Positions 45,301 to 53,035 of a stretch of 64,000 nt of DNA are shown one piece after another; within the stretch, counting starts at the first letter, position 1, and the number at the start of each line of letters is the position of its first letter. This stretch comes from Anas platyrhynchos (lineage: Eukaryota; Chordata; Aves; Anseriformes; Anatidae). Below the pieces are notes generated by a model. The model did not search any database and had not been told where the DNA came from. It saw only the letters and a list, made by a program, of their open reading frames with translations. The stretch is taken from contig NC_092590.1 of NCBI RefSeq assembly GCF_047663525.1, positions 14,900,001 to 14,964,000 of the forward strand, written 5' to 3'. The position numbers and the translations under genes were made by a program.

Positions 45301-48103
45301 GGGGGAAATCAGCCCTTGTTCCAGAACAAGCACCTCAAAGATTGTAGCAGCGCTTCCTTGTCCCTCCTAATCTCAGTGTTTTGGGGCCACTTGTTAAACA
45401 TGCCATACCAGTACGACACCGAGAACTCCCCTGCTTGAACTAGAAACTGATTAAAGCCCTATTTTTCTGTAAAGAGAAAAAAAAGAAAGAGCAGAACAGA
45501 AAATGAAAGATCCTCAACATCAAGCCTTACGATTTACCACGCCAAGTTTTAAACTAAGGCAACTTACAGCGGCAGCAACACTTACAATGTCAGGACAGGA
45601 TCTAAAAGCCAGCGACTACCCTCAAAGCACCAGAAAATTCCTCAAAAAAAATAAAAAATAAAAATAAAAAATCAGATTCATAGACAGGAAACACGTGCAA
45701 CTCAGTTGGTTTCCAAAGCTCGGTGCTAATTCAAGCCCTAGGTATTAGCAGTAAAGCCCTTCATAATCCAAGTCCTGAGCAGCGTGTGTTCATCTCCTGC
45801 CGGGCTCCCCTGCTGCGGTCACCTCCACCTCAGAGAGGAGAGGATTTTCCAGCTGTAGCCCATCAGTGGTGCAGCTTCCTGCCACAAAGTGTTCACTAGG
45901 ATCTCTTATCAGGTGCCCTAAAGTTCGCACTGAATCCCATTTATCTCTAAGAGCCCCTGCTCCTTTTTAGCATAACCCATTTCACTCACACCCCACGTAC
46001 AATTGTCACCGGCCAGCTGCAAGGCACCCCCAGTTTAAAAAGCAGGAGGTGACAAGGCTCTGTCCAGCTGGCAGAGCCCCTGCTGCACACTCGGTGCTTG
46101 GCTGCCCTCAGATGGCCCACGGAAGACACCCTCTGTGCCAGTTACACCATTTCCTACAGCAGGAACAGGAGTGCCGTGGGACGCAGTGACACTGAAGTCA
46201 TGCACGTGCTTATGCTTCCAGTGACACAACTGCTATATTTACAGGGAACTTCATGTTCTGCCTAAAAAATAAAAAAAGAAAAATAAACACCGCAAGCAAC
46301 TTCCTGCAGGTGACAACACAAAGGCACAGAATCATTTCAAGCCTGACAGCTGAAAGAGCAAAAAAAATCTGAGGCTACCATTTGTCTCATCCTGGGGAAT
46401 CCCCTGATTACAAAGGTGTAAGCAGCTTCACAAGGAGAGCAGCCCTGAAGATCCCCAGATCGCTTTCCTTGCTGCTCTCAGCCGACGTTGCCTCTGGGCT
46501 GAAAAGACTTCAGCGCTCTACAACCTGAACTGCAGGGACATCGGACAACGTGAGCTAAATATTAATTTAGGATACCTTTCTAAAAGGGTTTCTGGGCAGT
46601 CTGCTCCCCATGGGTCACGGTCTTCTTTCCAGATGCTAATTTCATTTAAAATGCTAAAAATACTTCAAATTAATTTCCTTGTGTTAATATTCTACACAAG
46701 CAGTTTCAGTGCTGGGCTGGGGGTGTGTGTGCAATTAGCAAACGATGTTTTTTCCCCACTGTTAAGACATAGCTTGAAGTAGGAAGAGGTCAGACTCCCA
46801 GTGATTCATAGGAGTTACTCGGGTGACACCTCAAAGAAGCTCAGAGCCCATTCATGCTGGCTGTCAGATTTTCTGAAGCACCTAAAGCCTAACAACCCCT
46901 AGAGCAGACAACGAGGCGTGCCACGAACTCTAAAAAATCTGTCCTTAAATGGATTTTTGATTAGTTCTAAAAATATGTCCTCTGGAGTCCCACCCTCCGA
47001 ACGTTTTGCTGATAAATCTGTGTGCAGCCCTATTATTCCGGGCAGCACTTTCCACTCAAAGAGTGCAAACCAACAGAGCCCCTTTCCATGCGAGCACACA
47101 GACACAGCTATTTCCCAATGGCCGTGTTTTCACCTGATTTATTCAGAAAGCATAACCCATCTCTAAAACCAGCATTGTTTTAGCGTGCTGTCATGCCCTG
47201 CGCTGCCACCCCACCACATCTTGCAATGGGGCTTCCAGCCTTAATGCGTGGGGTGTTCGAGCAGGAGCTGCGTCCTGACACACGGAGCTCTGAACAAAGA
47301 TTCACGCTTCGTTTCCCATCCTGGTCACGGCGTTTATTCCTCTGGCATCGGCGGAAGAACAAAATAGCCATCCTACACTGCAAACTCCTTCTGTGCGTCC
47401 TCCTGATACTAAAAGGAGGATATAAAAGGCTTCGATGGCGAGGAGGCTGTAAGGGTGACGTGCACGTATACACGCAAAAATAGATAAAATTCATATTCAC
47501 TTACCTGAGTTTGCAACGTTATTCCTAGTGCTCAGCTGGATACGTGCTACGGATAAAAACACGGCTTTTTTTATAGGGCAAGCCCTTAGGGAAAGGTCTT
47601 TAAAATGCATCAGTTAGGGCATTTTAAAACCGGATGAAGAGCCAACCCCTGCACCTCTCCTGCCCTTCACTGCTCTGTATTCATTTTTGGAGACCCGAAG
47701 GGATGCAGTGCAGCAGAGCCGCTCGCTTGCAGCCTCCCCCCCCCAAAAAAAAGCAGGGCGGAGGGCAGGCTCCCGGCATCCCCGCTCCCGGAACAGCCCA
47801 GCCCGGCTCGATGAAGGATGTGCACAGCACAGCAAGAGCCGAGGGGACACGGCACGGGTGTATTTCCAGGAGAAGCGCTGCCATGGGGAGACCTCGGCTA
47901 TAATAAGCCCGGCTATAATAAGCCCCAGCTGGCACGGATGGCGGCTCCCTCCCCCAGCAGCCCCGCAGCGCTGCTCCCCCCGCTGCTCACCGACCCCGAG
48001 CTGCGACCCCCGACGAGCTAAACCGGGGGTCCCCAGCCCTGCCCGGCCGCCCTCCCCTCCGCTGGGGCCGGGCCCCGAGGGTCCCCCCCCCCGGCCGCTC
48101 ACC
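12963..48103 (-). CDS. HERC3: HERC3, probable E3 ubiquitin ligase with RCC1-like and HECT domains (complete CDS in 24 exons)
   Basis: HERC3 is a small-HERC E3 ubiquitin ligase of the cytosol and endosomal vesicles. Its N-terminal RCC1-like propeller binds partners and its C-terminal HECT lobe passes ubiquitin through a catalytic cysteine. Twenty-four coding exons join from ATG 44965-44963 to TGA 12965-12963 with consistent phases. They total 3153 nt, i.e. 1050 residues, the human length. RCC1 repeats cover about residues 1-380, visible as repeated ACG(G/E)xHS and xxWGxxxxGQLG motifs. A helical linker follows to about 700, then the HECT domain to 1050. The catalytic Cys is residue 1018 in [16 protein letters not shown]. 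The ATG was chosen because MLCWGY is the family N-terminus and follows a 5' UTR acceptor. Upstream, noncoding exon 1 ends at 48103 in a CpG island. No frameshift or lost key residue is seen. Confidence 0.96.
13905..14007 (-). CDS. HERC3: HERC3 coding exon 23
   Basis: Residues 948-982; acceptor tttctaatag, donor GTAAGT. Encodes [20 protein letters not shown] and the lysine run EKKKKFL. Confidence 0.96.
14749..14932 (-). CDS. HERC3: HERC3 coding exon 22
   Basis: Residues 886-947; acceptor ccctag, donor GTAAAG. Encodes [33 protein letters not shown] and [12 protein letters not shown] of the HECT domain. Confidence 0.96.
17388..17470 (-). CDS. HERC3: HERC3 coding exon 21
   Basis: Residues 859-886; acceptor ttttgtgtag, donor GTGAGA. 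Encodes [20 protein letters not shown] and VQKDN. Confidence 0.95.
17968..18180 (-). mobile_element. CR1 LINE 3' tail, minus orientation
   Basis: Starts 'cacagaagcacagaacgg', then 'gttggaagggacatttgaa', 'gatcatctactccta' and later 'gggcaacctgtctcagtg', all CR1 3'-UTR motifs. Lies in a HERC3 intron next to a large TA microsatellite. Confidence 0.85.
18197..18331. repeat. (TA)n microsatellite with interruptions
   Basis: About 135 bp of nearly pure alternating TA, interrupted by short AATA and 'atgcgc' segments, in the HERC3 intron between coding exons 20 and 21. Translated frames through it are only Tyr-Ile repeats. Confidence 0.95.
18810..18876 (-). CDS. HERC3: HERC3 coding exon 20
   Basis: Residues 836-858; acceptor catgtag, donor GTAAGA, 67 nt. 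Encodes [20 protein letters not shown]. Confidence 0.95.
19620..19786 (-). CDS. HERC3: HERC3 coding exon 19
   Basis: Residues 781-836; the acceptor ends ttttgaag, donor GTATGA. Encodes [20 protein letters not shown] and [15 protein letters not shown]. The paralogue has the same exon length (167 nt). Confidence 0.96.
21119..21262 (-). CDS. HERC3: HERC3 coding exon 18 (HECT N-lobe)
   Basis: Residues 733-780; acceptor ttctgcag, donor GTGAGC. Carries the HECT signature [17 protein letters not shown] and [19 protein letters not shown]. Confidence 0.96.
21883..22053 (-). CDS. HERC3: HERC3 coding exon 17
   Basis: Residues 676-732; acceptor tctacag, donor GTAAGT. Encodes [34 protein letters not shown] and IDLKKPLK. 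Confidence 0.96.
23389..23478 (-). CDS. HERC3: HERC3 coding exon 16
   Basis: Residues 646-675; acceptor gtcttgcag, donor GTAATC. Encodes [20 protein letters not shown] and QTDAELQMQ. Confidence 0.96.
23566..23589 (-). CDS. HERC3: HERC3 coding exon 15 (24-nt micro-exon)
   Basis: Residues 638-645, exactly eight codons KVRPSIMQ, between acceptor cctttgcag and donor GTAAGG. The peptide matches the conserved human segment at this place and is needed to reach 1050 residues. Confidence 0.93.
24296..24442 (+). mobile_element. MIR SINE fragment
   Basis: Matches the remembered MIR core: 'gatgggaaagtgaggca', 'agaggtgaagggtcttaccc', 'aagatcacccagcagg', then 'aatagaacccacatct'. This is an ancient amniote SINE, decayed, in a HERC3 intron between coding exons 14 and 15. 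Confidence 0.8.
24833..24946 (-). CDS. HERC3: HERC3 coding exon 14
   Basis: Residues 600-637; acceptor ttacctag, donor GTAAGA. Encodes [20 protein letters not shown] and [13 protein letters not shown]. Confidence 0.95.
25463..25626 (-). CDS. HERC3: HERC3 coding exon 13
   Basis: Residues 545-599; acceptor tctttccag, donor GTAAGC. Encodes [20 protein letters not shown] and [20 protein letters not shown]. Confidence 0.96.
27308..27497 (-). CDS. HERC3: HERC3 coding exon 12
   Basis: Residues 482-545; acceptor cccctgtag, donor GTAAGA. Encodes [20 protein letters not shown] and [16 protein letters not shown]. Confidence 0.96.
28453..28564 (-). CDS. HERC3: HERC3 coding exon 11
   Basis: Residues 444-481; acceptor tttttttaaag, donor GTATTG. 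Encodes [20 protein letters not shown] and [11 protein letters not shown]. Confidence 0.95.
30634..30693 (-). CDS. HERC3: HERC3 coding exon 10
   Basis: Residues 424-444, 60 nt; acceptor acaaacag, donor GTAAGT. Encodes [19 protein letters not shown]. Confidence 0.94.
31238..31362 (-). CDS. HERC3: HERC3 coding exon 9
   Basis: Residues 383-424; acceptor cttctcacag, donor GTAGGT. Encodes [20 protein letters not shown] and [11 protein letters not shown]. It lies at the edge of the RCC1-like domain and is less conserved than its neighbours. Confidence 0.94.
31978..32054 (-). CDS. HERC3: HERC3 coding exon 8
   Basis: Residues 357-382; acceptor cctcaacag, donor GTAAAA. Encodes [20 protein letters not shown], the last RCC1 blade. 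Confidence 0.95.
32581..32741 (-). CDS. HERC3: HERC3 coding exon 7
   Basis: Residues 303-357; acceptor ctgttacag, donor GTACGT. Encodes [43 protein letters not shown]1 repeat. Confidence 0.96.
32863..32993 (-). CDS. HERC3: HERC3 coding exon 6
   Basis: Residues 260-303; acceptor gctaacag, donor GTGAGT. Encodes [20 protein letters not shown] and [12 protein letters not shown]1 repeat. Confidence 0.96.
34006..34097 (-). CDS. HERC3: HERC3 coding exon 5
   Basis: Residues 229-259; acceptor cttacccag, donor GTAGAG. Encodes [20 protein letters not shown] and EEHTAVLTK. Confidence 0.96.
35752..35973 (-). CDS. HERC3: HERC3 coding exon 4
   Basis: Residues 155-229, 222 nt; acceptor gtttcag, donor GTATTG. 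Encodes [40 protein letters not shown] and [11 protein letters not shown]1 repeats. Confidence 0.96.
36550..36626 (-). CDS. HERC3: HERC3 coding exon 3
   Basis: Residues 129-155; acceptor cttctttag, donor GTGCTG (poor beyond GT). Encodes [20 protein letters not shown] and LALAA. Confidence 0.94.
37621..37670. repeat. Perfect 15-bp inverted repeat (hairpin)
   Basis: The arm gttcacaaggccata (37621-37635) is the exact reverse complement of tatggccttgtgaac (37656-37670), with a 20-nt loop. After one mismatch three further pairs can form inside the loop. Lies in the HERC3 intron between coding exons 2 and 3. Confidence 0.9.
38056..38215 (-). CDS. HERC3: HERC3 coding exon 2
   Basis: Residues 76-129; acceptor ttttttctcag, donor GTAAAT. 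Encodes [40 protein letters not shown] and [13 protein letters not shown]. Confidence 0.95.
40485..40815 (+). mobile_element. CR1 LINE 3' fragment, plus orientation
   Basis: Contains CR1 3' sequence: 'cacaaatatctgaaggga', 'gagggggcacttctta', 'gcgctgggacaggcctccca', 'tattcaaaccctgcctggat' and 'ggaccagatgatctccaga'. In the long HERC3 intron between coding exons 1 and 2; no intact frame. Confidence 0.88.
42185..42335 (+). mobile_element. CR1 LINE 3' end, plus orientation
   Basis: 'ggggaccttgtgaac', 'aaaagctgcctggac' and the terminal 'ctccagaggtcccttccaac' mark a short decayed CR1 3' end in the same HERC3 intron. Confidence 0.75.
44740..44965 (-). CDS. HERC3: HERC3 coding exon 1 (start codon)
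   Basis: Residues 1-75 plus one base. ATG at 44965-44963; the same exon carries 5' UTR up to acceptor ttcccag at 44998. Encodes [13 protein letters not shown] and [20 protein letters not shown]. An in-frame upstream ATG at 45037-45035 lies beyond the acceptor, in intron. Confidence 0.96.
44966..44997 (-). other. HERC3: HERC3 5' UTR portion of first coding exon
   Basis: Thirty-two noncoding bases between the acceptor (ttcccag) and the HERC3 ATG. Confidence 0.75.
47505..47560 (-). other. Possible alternative HERC3 5' UTR exon (donor at 47504)
   Basis: A strong minus-strand donor, CTCAG/GTAAGT, lies between the CpG island and the first coding exon. Its upstream boundary is unclear. It may be an alternative noncoding exon or a chance donor. 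Confidence 0.25.
47896..47925. repeat. Exact 15-bp tandem duplication in the HERC3 CpG island
   Basis: ggctataataagccc occurs twice head to tail (47896-47910 and 47911-47925), an A/T-rich island in GC-rich sequence. Confidence 0.95.
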
Positions 48104-48200
48104 TGCCCCAGCCCCAGCCCCGCCGCTGCCGCCGCGGCCCCGCGGAAGTCCGGCCCCTTGCAGGGGCGGCGCGGGGCCGCCTATGGCGGGCGGGGCGGCA
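48104..48200 (-). other. HERC3: HERC3 noncoding exon 1 (5' limit uncertain)
   Basis: Inferred from the strong donor at 48102-48101 inside the CpG island. The 5' limit cannot be set from sequence alone; the exon's last base is 48103. Confidence 0.5.
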
Positions 48201-48234
48201 GGGCCCCGGCCTGGGGGTGGGGTTGGCACGGTGT

Positions 48235-49450
48235 CTCTGGGCTCTCTTCGAGCCTTGGTGAAGCCTGAGGGGGTTGCCCAGGCCCTCCTCTGAAGGCTGT
48301 CCAGGTCTCATCCTTTCCCTGCAGTGTGTCGGCTGCGCCACGCAGCTTGGTGTCAGCAGTAAATGTGCTGAGGGTGCGCTTGAGCCCGCTGTCCCTGTCG
48401 CCAACTGAGGTGCTAAACAGCACTGGTCCCAAAACTGATCCCCTGAGGAGCACCACTGATCTCCACCTGGACACTGAGCCATTGAACCGCAGCTCTTTGA
48501 GTGCAGGCACCCAGCCAAATCCTCACCCACCAAGTGGTCCATCCATCAAATCCATCTCTCTCCAACTTGGAGACAAGGATATCACAGGGGGCAGTGTCAG
48601 AGGCTTTGTGCAAGTCCCGGTAGATGGTGTCAGTTGCTCTTCCGCTACCCACCAGTGCTGTAACCCTGTCATAGAAAGCCACCAGGTTTGTCAGGAATGA
48701 TCTGCCCTCAGTGAAGCCATGTTGGCTGTCACCACTCACCTCCTTATTTTCCATGTGCCTTAGCCTGGTTTCCAGGAGGATCTGCTCCATGATCTTGCCA
48801 AGTACAGAGGTGTGACTGACTGGCCTGTAGTCCTCCAGGTCTTGCTTTTTTCCCTTTTTAAAAAGGGGGGGTATGTTTCCCCTTTTCCAGCCACTGCAAA
48901 TTTCACTGGATGGCCACCGCTTCTCACATACGATGGACAGGGGCTTAGCAACCACATCTGCCAGTTCCCTCAGGACCTGCAGATGCACCTCATCAGATCC
49001 CATGGACCTGTGCAACTTCAGGTTCTTTGGCTGGTCTTGAACTTGATATTCTCCCACAGTGGGCAGTTTTTCATTCTTCCAGTCCTGGCCTTTGCCTCCT
49101 GGGGCCTGGGCCACGTGGCTCAAACTCTTGTCAGTGATGACTGAGGCAAAATAGTCATTAAGTACCTCAGCTTTCTTCATATCCCCAGTGACTAGGTCTC
49201 CCGCTTTCTTCCGAAGAGGGCCCACAATTTCTCTAGTCTTCCTTTTATCACCAATATACCTATAGAAACCTTTCGTGTTGCCCTTGATGTGCCTGGCCAA
49301 ATTTAATTCTCAAAGGGCCTTGGCTTTCCTAACCTGAGCCCTGGCTGCTCAGACAGTGTCTCTGCATCCCTCCCAGGCTATCTGTCCTTGCTTCCACTCT
49401 CTGTAGGTCTTCTTTCTCATTTTTCAAAATGACAGTCCGTATTTGAGCAA
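48235..49450 (-). mobile_element. CR1 LINE, internal ORF2 fragment, decayed, minus orientation
   Basis: A 295-residue open frame (49300 down to 48413) reads the CR1 ORF2 linker and early reverse transcriptase: [68 protein letters not shown] frameshift near 48420-48510 moves the reading into another frame ([19 protein letters not shown], then TFTADTKLRGAADTLQG). The catalytic box that should read FADD reads FTAD, so the enzyme is dead. The element stops at the HERC3 CpG island and is transcribed in the same sense as HERC3. Confidence 0.9.
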
Positions 49451-49803
49451 ATCATGTAAAGATCTTTGCAAGGATGCATGAGACACAAAATGCCAGTGTT
49501 TATATACTTAGCATGCGCTCTGTCACTTATCAGATACAAATACGCCTTCTGTATTTGCATGGGTCATGCCTGTTGAGCATGAAAAAAGTTACTTGCTATT
49601 GTACAATTGTACCTATGACATAATGGCTTCTACTTACTGTGTTACAAGTAGCTTCTAGAATAAGTAAGCGTAGAGGAAAAAATGTTTGTTTCATTTGTTT
49701 TTATTTCTTTTGTCATTTGGAGATATCTGTAAAAAGTCCCTTTACACTCATTTTCCTCTGTTTGTCTCTGATCAATCAAGGAGGGGAAGACATCAAATAA
49801 ATT

Positions 49804-49805
<2 letters not shown>

Positions 49806-49837
<32 letters not shown>
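49806..49837. repeat. (AAT)n microsatellite
   Basis: About ten uninterrupted AAT units. Confidence 0.95.
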
Positions 49838-50767
49838 TAAAAGAGGAAATTAAGCCCGTAATTTGTCCAAGGGGGGCAGGAATCTGTTGCTCAAACCTGT
49901 TGCTAGTTGTCTACATTTAGAGTTCACAGAGAACTTTCAAGGCTGGTCTTTCATAAACGTGTAAAATAGTAAAAACACCAAAGTAAATTGGTTCCACCCA
50001 CTTTACTGAGCACAGCTCCCTCTGGAGGCTACTCCCAAGATTCATTTCTTCATGCTGGCTCAGGTTTGATTGCACCATGAACTTACCTCACCTGTTGTTT
50101 TTCAAGTGGAATCAGAGAGGCAAAGGGGGGATCTACATCTCTCTACGGGCTGGTGAGGGGAAAAATCCCTCTGTGTGGCCATTAGTCTCTGTGTTGCTCT
50201 GGAAGCAATGAACCCTTCCGTATTTTTTCTCTTCAGCCCTTTCTGTGTCGGGAAAGAGACTTTTTTCAGAGGAGCTCAGAGGATTAGCCAGGGATGGCTG
50301 CCTATGCTGGCTGCCACGAGCCAAGGTGAGGTATTGCTAGCCCCTGTGGAAGTGGCATTTCTGCATGGTGTCTGCTCTGCAGCAAATCCAGCATGAAGGC
50401 ATCTTTAACACTCTTCACCAAGGCTACCCACTTTGCTTCTCATAGCTTACAAGCTGCCCAGGTGTCCAAGTCATCCCAGATCCACGCTGACTGCATCAGC
50501 TGCTCTACAGAGCTCTGGCACATCTCTACAGGTGACGTTCAGGATCAGAAGAACAGTCTAAAAAAATCCTGCTGCAGGTTCAATATACGTTTGATACCTG
50601 TGTAAAGCCTCCTAAACTCATAGCTGGGTATCAGGCTCACTCACATCGTATTTCTTTGCATATTTTATAATAAGCACTGTTTGAAAAAATGTAGACACAG
50701 CTTGGAGCTCGAAGTCATTTCAGAATATGACAGTGCTCTACTCGGCTTCTTTGAAAGGTCTTTCTAA

Positions 50768-50803
50768 ATTTATTTATTTACTTATTTATTTATTTTTTAT
50801 AAA
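50768..50803. repeat. (ATTT)n-like simple repeat
   Basis: Imperfect ATTT/ACTT units. It also supplies several minus-strand AATAAA matches by chance. Confidence 0.8.
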
Positions 50804-50883
50804 AGCAGGGCTTATTTAAAGATAAATCAAAATAGCCTTGGAAGTTATTCTGGGATTTCATCTCCCATGTGTTGTTGCATCAT

Positions 50884-51060
50884 ACAGAATCACAGAATCA
50901 CAGAATTTCTAGGTTGGAAGAGACCTCAAGATCATCGAGTCCAACCTCTAACCTAACACTAACAGTCCCCACTAAACCATATCCCTAAGCTCTACATCTA
51001 AATGTCTTTTGAAGACTTCCAGGGATGGTGACTATACATGATAAGGAAATTCCTTCGGGC
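50884..51060 (-). mobile_element. CR1 LINE 3' tail, minus orientation
   Basis: 'cagaatcacagaatcacaga', 'aggttggaagagacctcaag', 'atcatcgagtccaacc' and 'acttccagggatggtgac' are reverse-complemented CR1 3'-UTR motifs. The same subfamily appears at 63.6 kb. Confidence 0.9.
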
Positions 51061-51258
51061 TCTAAATAAGCCTATTATTGTTTAATCTCTGATGGGTTAT
51101 TTGGAAATCCAAACAATACATCTTTTGTGCACTTGCAGAGTACAAAAGATCACTCCAGATTTCCAAGATGTAACAGAGGCTTAGGAAAGCATAAAGGAAA
51201 GCAAAGGAAAGCGAGGGGAAGGGGCAATGTCATTTGAACTGTCTGCTGAGAAGTAGTA

Positions 51259-51281
51259 TTAAAAAAAAAAAAAAAAAAAAA
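51259..51281. repeat. A homopolymer tract
   Basis: A run of more than 20 A on the plus strand. It could be the poly(A) of an old retro-insertion, but I recognise no parent sequence upstream. Confidence 0.85.
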
Positions 51282-52820
51282 GAGTTTCTCTGTGGTCCCT
51301 GTACACTTTCCATGTGTCTTCAAATGACACATTTCCAGGGGTGACCTGTCCTTGCACTGTGAGTTGTATCAAATGCTTCCAACTAGCAGAGCTACCATGG
51401 TACCCATCGCCACCAAACACATCAGTGAGTCAGGCAGGCTGCAACAGGATAGTTCCCCAAGTCTTAATGGACAACCTTCCAGCGACAGAGGTTGTAACAT
51501 TCATTTCTGCACCTCGGGAGTAGTTTATTCATCATTAAAATTCATCCAGCTCTGGAGAGGGGCACTGTGTGTAATGCACAACACGAAATCAAGGCAGAGG
51601 AGGCGGTAACAATTTGTCATCTTCTCGCTCTAGATTTTTACATTCATATAAAGTATATTCTGCACCAAATGTACAAGACTTCGACTTGTTCAGTGTATGC
51701 AATGCATGTTTGAAACACACCTATATAGCCTTTGACTCCTCTGATGCAGGCCTTGTGTATATGAATGAGGACAGAAAACAGATATACATTGTCATGCATG
51801 GGCAGCCACATAACAGAGGAAAAACAGAACCACAGGTATGAAAATTTAACCAATCATCGTTTAATTTAGCACAGTAAAAACTTCTTTACATATGTACATC
51901 TACTGACACACTTACACCAAAGGAAAAAGGACGGCAGAAAAATCATGACTGCTATCCCTCAATTATTATTTTTTTTACATAAAGCAAAACATATAGAGAA
52001 AATACACATTCTGCCTTTACTTCCTGCCTGACATTGCCAATATCCTGCCAGTGTTAAACAGTTTTGGCAATGAGCTTCCAACAGTCCTACAAGCCTCATA
52101 TTCACAACGGTCTGCAGGCGTAAAATTCTGTTTTAATTGCCAGCCATCTCCTTAGAAGATGTAAAGCAACACAACAAACTAATTAATGCTTTACAAATTA
52201 ATTACATTAATTACAAACAACAATTAATTTACAAATTAATGCTTTACAATGCTGACCAAGTCTAGGAATGATCAAATCCTCCTCCTAAGAACTTCTCTCA
52301 GATAAGTAAAAGGCCATATTCAGCTACGTACAGATTGCTCCTTCAATTCACAACTTAATGGATCAGGTCTCCTTAGGGCTGGTTGCTCTCCAAGGGCATC
52401 CTTGACTAACACAAATTAAGATGTTACCCTGTCCTCCTCTTGTGACAATGACTTTAGCGTACGCTGTGTGTTTGGTAATGTACAAATCACAGAAACCCTG
52501 TTGTTGAAAGCTCAACCAACTAAAGAAGACCACTACAGCGCAATTAGGATGAACATACATGTAAATATACTCATTTACCAACTTGCTTCTTGCAAGCATG
52601 TTAAACAGTGTTCTTTTCTTTACTAACTTTATAATCTAACCATCAAGTATATAATCAATATACCTTAGTCAAAACAAACAGTCAAGTGTTTATGAAGTAC
52701 AGTAAAAAAAAAAAAAAGTCAGGCTAGAAAGCAGTAAATCAGTTACCAAGAGGAAAAATATTACACGTGAATCAAAGACTTGCTTTCCTGTTTGTGCTTT
52801 AACATGCTCCTGACCAAAAG

Positions 52821-53035
52821 TCACTGCAAGGCAAAACCTTCATTATACTCTATGGCACAGAGGAACTGTTTCTTTAGTATTTCTTTACTGCTGTACCTGG
52901 GGAGGTAGAGAATGTAGCTGCAGGTACTAACGTGAGGAAGAAAATTATCTGGATTTTCCCATCTAGGATCTTCAATGGTAAATTCTAAATATTCCAGTCC
53001 AAAGGCAGGGATTCGATCAGATCCTGACAAAAAAG
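52821..53035 (-). CDS. HERC5/6-like last coding exon (catalytic Cys)
   Basis: Acceptor tttgtttag. Encodes [20 protein letters not shown], the active-site block [20 protein letters not shown] and the end EYNEGFALQ, then TGA at 52823-52821. The Cys sits 33 residues from the end, as in HERC3. Confidence 0.94.

Larger units (their letters stand above)
47640..48205. promoter_or_regulatory. HERC3 CpG-island promoter
   Basis: A GC- and CpG-rich island at the 5' end of HERC3. The minus-strand donor GGCAG/GTGAGC at 48103/48102 is the likely end of noncoding exon 1, placing transcription start roughly at 48.13-48.2 kb. No TATA box is evident there. A 15-bp tandem duplication with TATAATA motifs lies at 47896-47925. 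Short GC-rich open frames here are composition artefacts. Confidence 0.75.
49451..52350. other. Spacer between HERC3 and the HERC5/6-like gene, no gene found
   Basis: Holds an AAT microsatellite, an ATTT-rich stretch, a CR1 tail and a 22-24-nt A tract near 51259. Open frames are short, without splice-site or family support. The distal 3' UTR of the HERC5/6-like gene may reach into its right end. Confidence 0.6.

Noticed and set aside
47614-48542. Several overlapping 100-190-residue frames on both strands in the CpG island.
   Set aside because: GC-rich DNA has few stop codons; the products are Pro/Arg/Gly-rich, overlap in several frames and match nothing I know.
48413-49300. The longest open frame in the window (295 residues, minus strand) as a host gene.
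   Set aside because: Its sequence is the CR1 ORF2 linker and reverse transcriptase; it is frameshifted at the end and lacks the catalytic box.
51140-51281. A processed pseudogene ending in the A tract near 51259.
   Set aside because: No parent sequence is recognisable upstream of the A run and no target-site duplication is clear.
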